Notes: a model not told the origin generated them from the sequence alone. A DNA stretch of 64,000 bases from Hedera helix (GCA_947179155.2 OX359264.1:44491202-44555201); one strand, 5' to 3'; shown: positions 36,029 to 50,157, counted from the first letter of the stretch. Translations and numbers: made by a program.

Positions 36029-38379
36029 CATCCTTTATTTTTCTCCCACTCGCAGAAGGTGAACAGTAACCTTAATACTCCACTTTAATAAAAATTATAC
36101 ATTCAAGTAAGCTTTAAAAATCCAAAAAAAATTACCCATCACTTAATATCAATTTATAACATGAAAATATAATTTTTCATGATTTAATAGTAAAAATTTT
36201 TATAAAAATTTTTACATCACATAAACTACCACAAATCATAACTTTTTGTGTATAACTCCATTTTAAGTGATTCAAACTTTGTTTTTCTCATGATTTAATG
36301 TTCTATAATATTATAACATTAAATCTAAATTTTATAAAAATTATTTTTGGACATTAATTCCAAAACTTGTTTACACACTATTAAACACATATTTTAGCAT
36401 ACAAAATATACCAAAATACAAACCAAGCCTATTAAACTCAAGCATGACATAGATATTACTACTACACATTATTAACTATATTAACATGTTTATACTAACA
36501 TGATAATTTATTTAATTTAAAAAAACAAAACTATATTTAAAATAACCATTACCTCATTTTAATGGCTATCTTCATTTTTCTTCCAAACTAGGTTGTGAAT
36601 GTCATGAACTAACTTATGCTTTCTTCTTCTTCCTTGAAGCTCCACCCAAAATCTCTCTCAAATATTTATCCTCTCAATATTTGCAAAGTGAAAGAAGAAA
36701 AATGACTAACAATTCTCTCTCTCTAAAGACTTAAGTCTTCCATAATGTATAGATATATATCTTATATCTATGAAATTATACCAACACAAGTTAGCTATTG
36801 GATGCTTACACAAGGAAGTTCACCCATGCCTTAGTTGGTGAGGATTTTATGGGAAAAGACTCACCAAAAATTAAAACAAGCAACCTAATTATTTAAATAA
36901 TTAAATAATAAAATAGCAATCAACTAACTCTTTTCTTTTCTCATCCTTGCCGGCTGATTTCTTCTTTTCTTGTCCCAAATTCATTGTCCAAGTCACTTTT
37001 TAAATTAATAATAGTTAAATTAAGTATTTTTCAAGTGGGCCAATCATTGGGCTTTAATTTAAAATACCAATTGGGCTTCTATTAAATTGTTTGGGCTACT
37101 AAATTGTCAAATTTTATTATTCTCCACTTGGGCTACTAATTGACCCATGTTGGGCTAATTTAATAATTTACACATTAATTATTCAATCCATGATTAAATA
37201 AATAATTAGATTGAATAAATAATAAAATATTATAACCCATAAGTATTAAATTACTAAATGGACTAATAATATTATTAATAATATTTTACATTATTTACAT
37301 TAATTAATTATCATATTAATTAATTTATAAAAATTTAATTCACTCATTATATTCAATTTAATTGAATATTTAATTAATGACAACTTGTCAATTATTTTGA
37401 TATTTAAAACTTTAGAGTGTGTTCGCTAATAATAATATATATAAACTATATATATTATTTATACACATTACTTTACCTCAAAACAATTTCACAATAAATT
37501 ATGAAATTAAAATAAATACAATATATAATTTAATATATATTATTTAGGCCATAAATTAAATTATTTAATACATTTACATTAAATAATTCATTTCTCATCA
37601 ATTATGGAGATAATTCCATTTACCCGAAAATACATTAAAATAATAATATATTTACTCAATTTCTTATTTAAATAATTTATTTAATTATTTAATTAATATT
37701 ACACAAATAATTGTATAATTAAATTTCTCACTCTCATAAATCATTTACAATGATTTATTTAATTATAGAATATATTCATTTAATATATTCAATTACTATT
37801 TAAAATTACTTAATTAATTTAATCCCTTTATATATATGTACATATATGTGAAATTAAATGTTGTACATATATACAATTATTAATCTCCCTTAATTAATTC
37901 AACTACTTTATATAATTTATAATTATATAATTTACATAAATATTGATTAATGAGTATAATCAATATAATAACTAAATTAATTCCACAATTAACCTTTTAA
38001 TTCAATTCAGATTAATTTAATATTAATCTATCTAATTATCACAATTTAATTAATCATTAAATTATGTTACTAAATATGCACACATATATATATATTCATA
38101 TAAATACATATTTAATTTACACGCAACCACGTCGCATAATTACATAACTCCGCTAATTAAATTATCTTAATCTAATTAGACTTGCTATTAGCCAAGTTCA
38201 TTGAATTATCACTGTACTTGCTAACTTAAAAAAAAATTTTGATATCACCATATCTAAGTTAGTCCGTTAAATTTAATTTGGACCTCTATTTATCTATCAC
38301 TACTAGGTTATCAAACTCCAACCTTTATTAAATATTAAATATTTTATTTCTAATTCATTTAAATATCCGGGATATTACA

Positions 38380-38392
38380 TTCACCCCTTCTT
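38380..38392 (-). promoter_or_regulatory. Polypurine tract
   Basis: On the minus strand it reads AGAAGGGGTGAA directly before the LTR start TGTAATATCC. It primes plus-strand DNA synthesis. Confidence 0.75.
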
Positions 38393-40508
38393 CTAAAAAT
38401 TTCGTCCCCGAAATTATCTTATACACATTTCTACCAATTTTCATCTCTGAGTATAACTCTTTACTCATCAAATTCTATGACCACCCTTTTCTAGGAAGTT
38501 CATATTTCTAAACTCATAATTCCAGAACAATGGAATATCTTGCAGAAGAATAAATTGAAAATCAATATCTTACAGAAGAATAAATTGAAAACCAAAATAT
38601 TCATTAAAACTTTCATACTATGCTGAGGAGTCATCAAGACTGTGAACATGGAATTAACTGAATTCCGAATAAATAGTATTTATCTCTGTAAATACTTATA
38701 AACAGAGTGTTTATCAATCACAAAGACTGAAAACATTCCATAGGTGTACGCTAGGTGATCAGCCTATCGTACTTCTGCGTTGTGCACAACGACTTCTCAC
38801 GGGGTCGAACTCTTTGGATTTACCAACCCATATCAGCATGCCACCACTGTTGGGCGCCCCCTCGCGGGTTCTTTATTCATGGCTCTGACATATCCCCCAT
38901 TACGGGGTTGTTCACCTCAGACTTACTACAAAATTCCGCTCCAGCATAACTTGGATTGGAAAATAAAACTTGAGTCATTTCTGACCAAAAGTGTCCAGTC
39001 AAAATAAATGACATAGACTCACATCATTGAACTGTTCGTATATTACGATTCAAAAAAAAAAATCATTTCAGATTAGTTAAAGTACTAAAATTCATTTATA
39101 GGACTTCATGATACCGCACCGTTGCAACAGTGCGTTGAGGATTCCGTCTTTTTCATCTCTGCACCATGGCTTTAATGGCGTGTGATGATTTTATAAATAC
39201 ATTTTGATATTTTCAAATCAATTTGTCTTGCCGAAACAATTAGCATAGACTCTTCTTTAAACGTTTCAAAATACTAAAAATCATTTTATGACTTTGTCAT
39301 ACTACATCATACCATAGGTGGCTTTAAACATCCAACACTAGGTTACTCTGCAATTGATGACTCCGTCGTTTATCATCTCTGCACTAAATGCATTAATGAT
39401 TTCAAAAATAAATTTGTCTTTTCAAAAGCACAAAAGTGCGAATTTGGCACGATTTTAAGAATTTCAAAGTCTAGCATAGCTAGAAGATTTGGAATATCCT
39501 AAAACCTCAAAACACCTCAAATTTTTTTTTTCTCCACATTCTTTTCCAGCTTAATAACTATATCTAGTATAGCTTTAATCTTGCTACTTAACTCTATCCA
39601 TACCTACTGTTCATCAAACTTACCACGTATTTGGGTTCAGCAACTTACCACAATCATATGGTTTGAGGAACTTGTCCTAGTCAGGCCAAAGTCGCCCATT
39701 CGCTGAGGGGCTCCACCACATGACTATGAGTCACGAACTTACTATGCGTGTCAGTTCTCAGAACACGAACTTATCTTAACATCCTCTACCTATCCGTTAT
39801 ACACATGAGAAAAGAATCACCTTCTCAACATACATATAGTGAATAGCGCGACACCAGGTTTCAGTTGATTATCATTATAGGAAGCCAAGTGGTCGTCAAA
39901 CCAAACACAATCTCCTGCCCATACAAGAAATTGTACAACTCAGCCACTAATATGAGTCCTCAATTAAAAACCTACAAACCTCTAACTTCTCTTAACTTGA
40001 TATGAATTTTGTCAATTCATACCTTATCACACTCAACACTTCAAGAGTCCACTTGTTACTATTTTAGTATCTTCATTGTTATAGCACCATGCTATCAAAA
40101 CAACCTCTTAATCATTTAACAGACCATTTGTCATTCCATGATTTTACTATGATCATCGGGATCTTATATCAAAATTGATTTCACTGTACTATTTCTCCTT
40201 TATTCTAGGATCGTTTAATTCTATCACCTTATCATTCATCTTTGATCATTTCACTGTACGATCCTTCTCTTGTTAAATTCTTGAATCAAGTGTTCCCTGA
40301 TTCTTATTCCATTTATTTGGATTACACTCATTGAAGATCCTTCTTTGAATCTTTTCATATATCTATGTATCTATATAGATTTATTTCCTCATTTATGAAC
40401 TGTATATGTTCATTTCTAAACTCTATCTGAGTTTATCCTTTCACTGTCTTCATTATCTTTCCATGATTATAGCCTAAGGTACTGCTACCTAAGAACTATA
40501 ACCTATCA

Positions 40509-40520
40509 GCTCTGATACCA
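40509..40520 (-). promoter_or_regulatory. Primer-binding site (initiator tRNA-Met type)
   Basis: The plus strand GCTCTGATACCA is the reverse complement of TGGTATCAGAGC, lying next to the LTR that starts at 40524. It fixes the element as minus-oriented. Confidence 0.9.
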
Positions 40521-40523
40521 ACC

Positions 40524-43500
40524 TGTGACGACCCCAAATCCGGGTTCCTTTAACCCTAGACTTGGTACGTCACGATACATCATCTTCATACACGTTCTAT
40601 AACTAATGCGGAATATATAAACATAAATTGTTTATTCTACAACATTTCCCAAGGTTTCTAACCTTAACTTACATATATACCTTTAGATTCATAAAAAGGT
40701 TTACAAAATTACTTACATCATATAACAATTTAGTTATAATGCATAACACTATAATCTTGTCTATTGCTTCTGTCTCCGTCTCTCCTTGGACATTCGTATT
40801 ATTCTGAAATTTGTTATCATGATATAGCAAGAGTGAGCAACGACTTTGCTCAGCAAGTTTAAATACGATAACGATATATCATGATTGAAAGAAAGAATAA
40901 GCTTTTGAAATTTCAACAATATAATAATTGTGAAAGAGTACGAGTCATAATTTCAATAATTGAATGACTGAATCAAGTAATGTTGAGTGTCAATAATGAC
41001 CATGAACAATTTTAACTGAACCTTATGGTAATGAAGGTGATCAGCCTTTCACACCTGATGAACACATGCAACAAGCACTATGTACGAATCAACAATTTAA
41101 AGATGTGGAATAATTATACAGAATTAAACCATAGCATGCTGGAAACGTAATAACTTGAATTTGAGTTAGGGACTTGAACAATAAAATAATATATCATGCT
41201 CGAATATAAATTGAGTAGGGTTTAGGAAACTTGCCTGTCTGCTCAGCTACAATTAATGTCTAGCTTTAACTAACTGGCTTTGAAAGACCTAACATTAGTA
41301 AAGTTGGTCTAATAATTAGTACAGCGTATTTGAACAACTATACGCTCATTAAGAAACTTATCTACCACACATAAGTACTAACACATAATTTACATCAGTC
41401 AAAACAATATTATTAACCTTATAGACCCTCAATCATATTAGGTTAATAATTTAATAAATTAGAAAATGTTTTTCTTAAGTGTTGGACACTTATTAAACTA
41501 TTAAACAATTTATTATAATTGTTTAAACAAAAGAGTTAAAAGACATTTTCTTTATTTCATTAAATCTAATTTCATTTAATTACTATTTATCATTAATTAA
41601 ATAGTAAGTAATTAACTACCTTTAGTTATTATTTAATAATAAATAATAACTTACAAGATTTATTTATTATTTAAAATTAATCAAATAATAAATAATTATA
41701 TTATATTAAAAATAATCAAATATCTTTAGTTATTATTTAATAATAAATAATAACTAATTAACTAGATTCATTTATTATTTAAAGTTAATTAAATAATAAA
41801 TAATAAAATTATACAGTAAATACTCAAATATCATTAGTTATTATTTAATAATAAATAATAACTAACTAAATTTATTTATTATTTAAAGTTAATCAAATAA
41901 TAAATAATTAAATAATCAATCTTAGTTGTCTTTAATTATTATTTAATAGTAATTAAATAATAATTAATTAATTTATCATCCTTGTTTGTTATTTAATATT
42001 AATTAAATAATAATTAGTTTAATCGTAAATTCAGAAGATATAATATTAACTAGATTAATATTTACAACATTTAAATATTAATCCAAAATACTTATTATAT
42101 AAAAAAAAATATAATATTAAACTAACTAGATTAATATTTACAACATTTAAATATTAATCCTAAATACTTATTATATTTGAAAAAATATAATATTAAACTA
42201 ACTAGATTAATATTTACAACATTTAAATATTAATCCTAAATACTTATTATATTTGAAAAATATAATATTAAACTAACTAGATTAATATTTACAACATTTA
42301 AATATTAATCCTAAATACTTATTATATTTGAAAAATATAACATTAAACTAACTAGATTAATATTTACAACATTTAAATATTAATCCTAAATACTTATTAT
42401 ATTTGAAAAATATAATATTAAATACCTAAATATCATTTTTGTATTATTAATATTTTTGTTATAATTTTAAATTAATTTTTAAACATTTAAATTAATTAAA
42501 ATTATCCAGAATGGCAATTCTGTAAATAAGCCGAAAAACGAACGGAGGGGCAATTTCGTAATTTCGCAGAAAAAAGACCGGAGGGGCAATCTGGTAATTT
42601 CGCCGGAAATTTTATTACCGCGCATGGCGCGCGTACCAAATAAACGGACCAAAACGGTGCCGTTTTGAGAGAACCGGAACTGGCCTCCGCGCATTGCGCG
42701 CGGAGTAAAATTTTACAACGCCAAACGGCGTCGTTTGGCTCCGTGGTTTTTTAGGAAATTTGCTGGCGCGCATTGCGCGGACAGCCTTTATTTTTCTCCC
42801 ACTCGCAGAAGGTGAACAGTAACCTTAATACTCCACTTTAATAAAAATTATACATTCAAGTAAGCTTTAAAAATCCAAAAAAAATTACCCATCACTTAAT
42901 ATCAATTTATAACATGAAAATATAATTTTTCATGATTTAATAGTAAAAATTTTTATAAAAATTTTTACATCACATAAACTACCACAAATCATAACTTTTT
43001 TTGTATAACTCCATTTTAAGTGATTCAAACTTTGTTTTTTTCATGATTTAATGTTCTATAATATTATAACATTAAATCTAAATTTTATAAAAATTATTTT
43101 TGGACATTAATTCCAAAACTTGTTTACACACTATTAAACACATATTTTAGCATACAAAATATACCAAAATACAAACCAAGCCTATTAAACTCAAGCATGA
43201 CATAGATATTACTACTACACATTATTAACTATATTAACATGTTTATACTAACATGATAATTTATTTAATTTAAAAAAACAAAACTATATTTAAAATAACC
43301 ATTACCTCATTTTAATGGCTATCTTCATTTTTCTTCCAAACTAGGTTGTGAATGTCATGAACTAACTTATGCTTTCTTCTTCTTCCTTGAAGCTCCACCC
43401 AAAATCTCTCTCAAATATTTATCCTCTCAATATTTGCAAAGTGAAAGAAGAAAAATGACTAACAATTCTCTCTCTCTAAAGACTTAAGTCTTCCATAATG

Positions 43501-45169
43501 TATAGATATATATCTTATATCTATGAAATTATACCAACACAAGTTAGCTATTGGATGCTTACACAAGGAAGTTCACCCATGCCTTAGTTGGTGAGGATTT
43601 TATGGGAAAAGACTCACCAAAAATTAAAACAAGCAACCTAATTATTTAAATAATTAAATAATAAAATAGCAATCAACTAACTCTTTTCTTTTCTCATCCT
43701 TGCCGGCTGATTTCTTCTTTTCTTGTCCCAAATTCATTGTCCAAGTCACTTTTTAAATTAATAATAGTTAAATTAAGTATTTTTCAAGTGGGCCAATCAT
43801 TGGGCTTTAATTTAAAATACCAATTGGGCTTCTATTAAATTGTTTGGGCTACTAAATTGTCAAATTTTATTATTCTCCACTTGGGCTACTAATTGACCCA
43901 TGTTGGGCTAATTTAATAATTTACACATTAATTATTCAATCCATGATTAAATAAATAATTAGATTGAATAAATAATAAAATATTATAACCCATAAGTATT
44001 AAATTACTAAATGGACTAATAATATTATTAATAATATTTTACATTATTTACATTAATTAATTATCATATTAATTAATTTATAAAAATTTAATTCACTCAT
44101 TATATTCAATTTAATTGAATATTTAATTAATGACAACTTGTCAATTATTTTGATATTTAAAACTTTAGAGTGTGTTCGCTAATAATAATATATATAAACT
44201 ATATATATTATTTATACACATTACTTTACCTCAAAACAATTTCACAATAAATTATGAAATTAAAATAAATACAATATATAATTTAATATATATTATTTAG
44301 GCCATAAATTAAATTATTTAATACATTTACATTAAATAATTCATTTCTCATCAATTATGGAGATAATTCCATTTACCCGAAAATACATTAAAATAATAAT
44401 ATATTTACTCAATTTCTTATTTAAATAATTTATTTAATTATTTAATTAATATTACACAAATAATTGTATAATTAAATTTCTCACTCTCATAAATCATTTA
44501 CAATGATTTATTTAATTATAGAATATATTCATTTAATATATTCAATTACTATTTAAAATTACTTAATTAATTTAATCCCTTTATATATATGTACATATAT
44601 GTGAAATTAAATGTTGTACATATATACAATTATTAATCTCCCTTAATTAATTCAACTACTTTATATAATTTATAATTATATAATTTACATAATTATTCCT
44701 CACAAATAATTTATCAATAATTTACATAAATATTGATTAATGAGTATAATCAATATAATAACTAAATTAATTCCACAATTAACCTTTTAATTCAATTCAG
44801 ATTAATTTAATATTAATCTATCTAATTATCACAATTTAATTAATCATTAAATTATGTTACTAAATATGCACACATATATATATATTCATATAAATACATA
44901 TTTAATTTACACGCAACCACGTCGCATAATTACATAACTCCGCTAATTAAATTATCTTAATCTAATTAGACTTGCTATTAGCCAAGTTCATTGAATTATC
45001 ACTGTACTTGCTAACTTAAAAAAAAATTTTGATATCACCATATCTAAGTTAGTCCGTTAAATTTAATTTGGACCTCTATTTATCTATCACTACTAGGTTA
45101 TCAAACTCCAACCTTTATTAAATATTAAATATTTTATTTCTAATTCATTTAAATATCCGGGATATTACA
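40524..45169 (-). repeat. 5' LTR of the giant-LTR element (4.65 kb)
   Basis: Partner of 33771-38379. By eye the two differ by a handful of substitutions and one ~37-bp segment near 44690-44726 that is extra here and looks like a local duplication. It contains the same palindrome array, 76-bp tandem units (about 42038-42422) and GC-rich palindromes (42628-42781). Confidence 0.92.
42038..42422. repeat. ~76-bp tandem repeats, about five units
   Basis: LTR counterpart of 35285-35669, with the same unit count and sequence. Confidence 0.88.
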
Positions 45170-45174
45170 TTAGA

Positions 45175-45982
45175 TATCCACTTTTAATGGTGTATAATTT
45201 TGACTAAAAATAATAATTATTGTAAACCTATACTATTACTATTTTAGTGTGAAAAATAATATATTTCAAGCTTATCATGTTCATTGATAGGCTATCAAGA
45301 GAAACTTCATTTGACCAAGGAAAGCACCAAGTTTGACAACGAAAAAGTTTGGAACAATTAGACAAAACTTTCAAGTCAGCAAACCTATACCCTAAAAAGA
45401 AAAGTTTTATTCTACAGGAATTTGGAACAATTAGACAAAAATTATTTGATTTTTTTTATAATTTACATCTTATCTCTTATTAAAGCTAAGAAATTAAATA
45501 AATTGAGGTGGGTGATTTTGCTTTTCCATAAAACGTGACTCCGTTTAGGGTCAGAAGTAGTATAAAATAAAAAGATAAAGCCATAAAGGTATGAATAACG
45601 TGAATGAATTTATTATTCTACTAAGATCCATTCAGACCAAAGAAAAGAATGTTAAATTTCACCTAAACTAGAAAAAAAAAAAAATTGCGGCTGCTGGTTT
45701 AACAATTTATAAAATGTATAATAATTTAATAGTAAATGTCTTGGTTACTAATTTAATGAGTTTCAAATTAATTTTTTATATTTTTTAGTAATACACCGTT
45801 TGTTTAAATTTAATATTATAATTCTATTATCATGTTACCATTTTAAAACTTAACACTTATTATCCTCAAGGGTAAATTCAACTGAATTCAATTCAATTAC
45901 AAAGTCTTTTATTTCTATCTAGTAGGCCCAAAATAAATAATGTAAGGCAAAAGAGAAAAGAAAGACGAACATAAAAGATATA
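45175..45982. other. AT-rich intergenic DNA, no gene seen
   Basis: Copy-2 equivalent of 3749-4560. Differences are mainly the length of an A-tract near 45672. Confidence 0.6.
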
Positions 45983-46242
45983 CTCATTCCATTCTAAATT
46001 ATATGATCACTACTGACTTTTTAAAAATCAGCTTGAAATATTTTTAAATTTAAAATTGATATGATTCATTTAAGTTTTTAAAATAATAAATGTTATAACT
46101 AGTATAACTTTTTAGGTAGTTTATAATATATATAATTGTCTTGACATAAATTGAATGAATTTATCTCAAGTTTGAATTTAAAAATATTTGAAATTGACTT
46201 TTCAAAAGTCAACATAGATTTTATAATTTGGAACATAAGGAG
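45983..46242. mobile_element. Stowaway-type MITE, copy 2
   Basis: Same insertion as 4561-4820, with TA on both sides and matching terminal inverted repeats; it was carried along by the segmental duplication. Confidence 0.7.
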
Positions 46243-47830
46243 TACGACATAAGCTTCATTTTTAATTTTATTTTTTTCGTTAAAATCAATGTATACTAAT
46301 AACAATAATATTATTAGGATATTAATGTTACTAATAACATTAATTATAAATTAATATCTAAAAGTAATATTTTTTTTATATTTGGCTAAGTAAGCAATAT
46401 CATGTTGAAGATAATTACAAATAAATAATTACTAACAATTTTTTAGTAATATTGCTAGTAACTAATAAGTTGTGCATTACATGTTGTCTTCTACAAATTA
46501 TTGGTATTATTGGTAATATTACTAATAACTGTAAATTAATCCTCAAACAAATTTGCATTACATGTTGCCTTCTAAAAAAAGATAAGGCTCAATCCATGCA
46601 TTTATGTGTTTTTTCTGTGTGTGCACGCGCAATACAATAATACAAATCAACTATATAATTAAAAGTGTAAAAGTATTATCCAAATTTATAAGAATTAAAT
46701 ACTATCCAAATTAATAGAGCATTCAAAAGAAACTCAAACCAATTAGGAAAAAAGGAAGTAGATTTTATATTTATATTTTTAATAGGAAGAAGAACTTATA
46801 AGAGAGTTTTTATTTTTGGTACTACTAATTTTATTGCAAGTTGCTTTTATCAAAAATTTATGTAAGATAATATACCTTTAACAAATTTTAGGTAGGATAA
46901 TTTTATTAAGATATTAAAATATCAAAAATATATATTAACAAATTACGTGATGTAATGATATTAATTAACATTAGTCTTGAAATTCATTATTAAAATATTA
47001 TTCTGACTAAATTAAATTCAATAATTTTTTTATCAAATCATATGATTAATTGTATTAATAATATTTGAGAATTTTTTTATACACAAATAACTATAAAAAT
47101 TAGTTGAAAATTATAGAGGGATTCATTTATAATTAATTGTCATAACTAAATTAAAATTTATTAAAACTTGAGTTTCAAATTTCTATTCGAGTTAGAATTT
47201 TAGGAAAATTTAATCAATATAAATACTAATATAGAATTCCATTACATACTTAAATAAAATACAAATAATTACTTGTTAATAATCATAACTAAATAAATCT
47301 AGACTTTATTCAAATATTTAACTTGATAATTGATTGAAGGAACCTACAAAATAGAATTCAATAATTTATTATTTAAGTAAATATTTAATAATTGTAGTTA
47401 TCTATTTAAAATTCAAAATTCTTATTAAATATTTATCTTATATTTCATTAATACATAATAACCCATTATATATGTTTTGTTTATTCTTCACACATGATTG
47501 ATGAACTTGTATATAATTCAGTTACAAACTTAAATAAAATAAAATAATTATTTTCTCATAATTATAACTAAATAAATCTACACTTCATTCAAATGTTTAG
47601 TTTATTAATTGATCAAATAAACTTATAATATATAATTCAATTATTTATTATTTAAAGATATATTTAATGATTTTATAACTACAACCATCTTCTGAAAATC
47701 CTAATTAAATACTTACCCTACATTTAATTGAGTATCTTAATAATTAAAATAATAAATTATTATTGTGTCCCTTGTACTTTATACGAGATTGATGAGCTTG
47801 TTATATTTTATTAAATAAAAGAATATAAAA
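46243..47830. other. AT-rich intergenic DNA, no gene seen
   Basis: Copy-2 equivalent of 4823-6408. No coding region was recognised. Confidence 0.6.
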
Positions 47831-48124
47831 CACTACAAGAAAAAAACTTATTTACGATGAAATTTATTTTTGAGGGAATAAATTCTGTCGAAAATAAGTT
47901 TTTTCTGTCGGAGAGCGGAATTCCGTCGTAAAAAGTGCTATATAGAAGAAAAAAATAGGCTTATTCCGACATAAAATAAGCTTATTTTTGACAGACTTAT
48001 TCCCAACGTGATTATTTATGACCGAATTTTTGACGAAAAATTCTGTCGAAAATAACTTATTTCTGAAGGAATAAGCTTATTTCCAAAGAAAAATGCCGTC
48101 GAAAATAATTTTTTTTTTATAGTG
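47831..48124. mobile_element. Short CACTA element, copy 2
   Basis: Same element and site as 6409-6702, from CACTACAAG to TAGTG, with few differences. It was inherited through the segmental duplication. Confidence 0.8.
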
Positions 48125-48524
48125 AAAAATACAATACTTAATATTCTTCTGAATACTAAGGAATAGAGTAAGAAGAAACCAATAAAAAACAAGAAAATAA
48201 ACAATACGTACTGATTGCTGATCTGGTTGATTGATATAAAGAATATCAATGTGTGTGTGTTTTTTCCCCTCAATGTGTGCATAAGCAATACAATAATATA
48301 AATAATTTTTTATTAAATAAATGAATGTGTAAAATACAATACTCAGACTAAATATCCTTCTGAACACCAAGAAATAAACTGTGCAGAAACCAATAATAAA
48401 TAAATAAATAAGAAAGAAAGAAAGACTAGGGAGTGCCAATATCACTACCCTTATTTACTACAACGATTAAGTCATGCCTGTAAAAATGATGGGAACTGTG
48501 TGTTTTGTATGTATAAAAGCTCGT
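48125..48524. other. 3' flank of the P450 stub
   Basis: Equivalent to 6703-7102. From 48205 it also matches 49833-50157, so two copies of the P450 3' flank sit about 1.6 kb apart here. Confidence 0.7.
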
Positions 48525-48665
48525 TCATATGCGGAGTTTAGGCACAAGAAGCAAGTGTTGGATTCGTGGAATTGTTAACCCTGATTTCTCAGTCATATCC
48601 AAGTCACCAGCTGAAATCCCTCTCGGCAGCTCCCAATCAAAGCAATGCAACAACTGAGCCAACAC
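48525..48665 (-). pseudogene. P450 C-terminal stub (third copy, truncated)
   Basis: 47 codons corresponding to residues 453-498 plus the TGA of the intact genes, in frame and without internal stops. It breaks abruptly at 48665, where family-D LTR sequence starts. The haem cysteine and everything upstream are gone, so it cannot make a P450. At the sites that distinguish the two intact genes it has the copy-2 bases, including Ala at the position of residue 455. It is best read as the end of a former full gene whose remainder was deleted together with part of the next LTR. Confidence 0.92.
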
Positions 48666-49541
48666 TTAGCTCACCCTTGCATATAAACCTAATGTGCAAA
48701 CAAACCTGAGAGCTCCGGCTCGAAGAAGAAAGGAAAGTAGAAATGCGTAGACTAGTTTACTGCTTTCCTTAACTTTTCTTAACTGTAGTCATAATGACAT
48801 TTTGTAATAAGAACAAGTTCAACACATGTAACCGAATATTATATGAATATTATCAAGTTTTATCACATTCTCTTGTTACGTCTTTACTTTGATTAAACTT
48901 AGAATTGTTAAAACTTAACATAGTATTAATAATGATCTATTTATCTGGATGAGGATCGGTAAATAACTTGTGAGTACTGTACATCCGAGACAGGACTAAG
49001 CGATGTTGACTGGTCAAATCCATCGTTAAGGTTCCTCAAACCCAGGTATAACTCGTTATTATTATTCTGAATATCGGATAAGTAGGATTATTAATATGAA
49101 GAGATATCACTATAACCAAATACGTTTCGAATGAGAGTTTTAACTATTTGGGTAATGTTCTGTACGGAAAGAGAATATTGCACCGGACAAAGATACAACC
49201 ATTTGTCATGGATAAAAATGCAAACATTTATCACGGGTGAAGATGCAAACATTCACCGCGAGATTCTCTGTTCCCAAGAGCCGTCCTAATGATTTAATGT
49301 CGTGAATGTTGGAACATATAAAGTTATAGAATATCTAAATATTAAGGATAAAATGTTATGTTTGAGTATTAAGTCTCTTGTATTGATTACAAGGACTTGA
49401 TATAAAATAATGAAAGATCTTTGGGAATTAAGATGAGAACTTGTTTGAGAATAAAGGAAATCATCTATAAACCTATTGATTTAGCATTTACAGTGAGCAC
49501 CAAGTCATCTGTAGTAAGTATAGTGATTTGTGGGCGTCACA
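48666..49541 (+). mobile_element. Truncated LTR, family D (3' part)
   Basis: Matches the last ~865 bp of the complete family-D LTR at 60091-63719 (from about 62855). It ends GGGCGTCACA and is followed by ATAGT, the same target duplication as the complete copy. It starts abruptly at the P450 stub, so both were truncated by one deletion. A 10-bp direct duplication near 48770-48780 (TTTTCTTAAC) distinguishes it. Confidence 0.88.
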
Positions 49542-50157
49542 ATAGTCCTCAGCACTCTCTTAACCAAAAGGCAAAGAGAGGTAACTCCATAACTCTTGTT
49601 GGTGGAGATTTGACTCTTCAATTTGATAAGTATGATATATTTTATAGCGTTGAAATAAACTATTAATACTTAAATTTTTGGATTTTTTTTATAAAAAAAT
49701 ATAAATAATGAAATACCCTTCCTATAAGTTAACTTATGACCAATCAAAAATATCTGGTTAACTCAACCAAGATAGACAATCGTTCTCTTTATTAAATATA
49801 GTTATTGGTACATTGCACACTAGTAGTTAGGGTACGTACTGATTGCTGATCCGGTTGATTGATACAAAGGATTTCAATGTGTGTGTGTGTGTGTTTTTTT
49901 TCCGCAATGCGTGCATAAGCAATACAATAATATAAATAAATTTTATTAAATAAATGAATGTGTAAAATACAATACTCAGACTAAATATCCTTCTGAACAC
50001 CAAGAAATAAACTGTGCAGAAACCAATAATAAATAAATAAATAAGAAAGAAAGAAAGACTAGGGAGTGCCAATATCACTACCCTTATTTACTACAACGAT
50101 TAAGTCATGCCTGTAAAAATGATGGGAATTGTGTGTTTTGTTTGTATAAAAGCTCGT
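49542..50157. other. Repeat junction and 3' flank of P450 copy 2
   Basis: 49542-49823 equals 63720-64000. At about 49830 the sequence changes to the P450 3' flank (from TACGTACTGATTGC at 49833), marking the junction between tandem units. The open frame at 49421-49666 spans the LTR end and has no domain. Confidence 0.75.

Larger units (their letters stand above)
33771..38379 (-). repeat. 3' LTR of the giant-LTR element (4.6 kb)
   Basis: On the minus strand it begins TGTAATATCCCGGATATTT and ends GGGGTCGTCACA. It contains a palindrome array (34690-35280), five ~76-bp tandem units (35285-35669) and a GC-rich palindrome cluster (35875-36028). The 71-residue open frame at 35726-35941 lies in the GC-rich patch and is identical in the other LTR, but looks like chance. 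Confidence 0.92.
38380..40523 (-). mobile_element. Internal domain of the giant-LTR element (non-coding)
   Basis: 2144 bp with no gag or pol. The left edge carries, on the minus strand, TTTCGGGGACGAAATTTTTA and an AGAAGGGGTGAA polypurine tract next to the LTR. The right edge holds the primer-binding site. The middle contains hairpin-bearing modules (for example 39115-39134, CGCAC...GTGCG, and the TGCTAATTGT motif on the minus strand near 39240) that also occur in 24755-26662. Two overlapping frames at 38755-39007 have no domain. Confidence 0.7.
33771..45169 (-). mobile_element. Non-autonomous giant-LTR retrotransposon (LARD-like), 11.4 kb
   Basis: A complete element with two nearly identical LTRs (33771-38379 and 40524-45169) around a 2.1-kb non-coding internal region. 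It is flanked by the exact 5-bp duplication TTAGA (33766-33770 and 45170-45174), and the empty site is intact in copy 1 (3744-3748). Orientation is minus: the primer-binding site next to the right LTR reads TGGTATCAGAGC on the minus strand, and the polypurine tract adjoins the left LTR. There is no gag-pol, so it needs helper proteins. LTRs over 4.5 kb with a gene-free interior match the LARD definition. LTR likeness and the empty site indicate recent insertion. Confidence 0.92.

Noticed and set aside
38755..39007. Overlapping 64- and 75-residue frames in the LARD interior
   Set aside because: No gag-like motif, and on the strand opposite to the element's transcription.
49421..49666. 81-residue frame near the LTR-D end
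   Set aside because: Spans the LTR terminus and target duplication. The equivalent region at 63600-63840 carries indels that break the frame.
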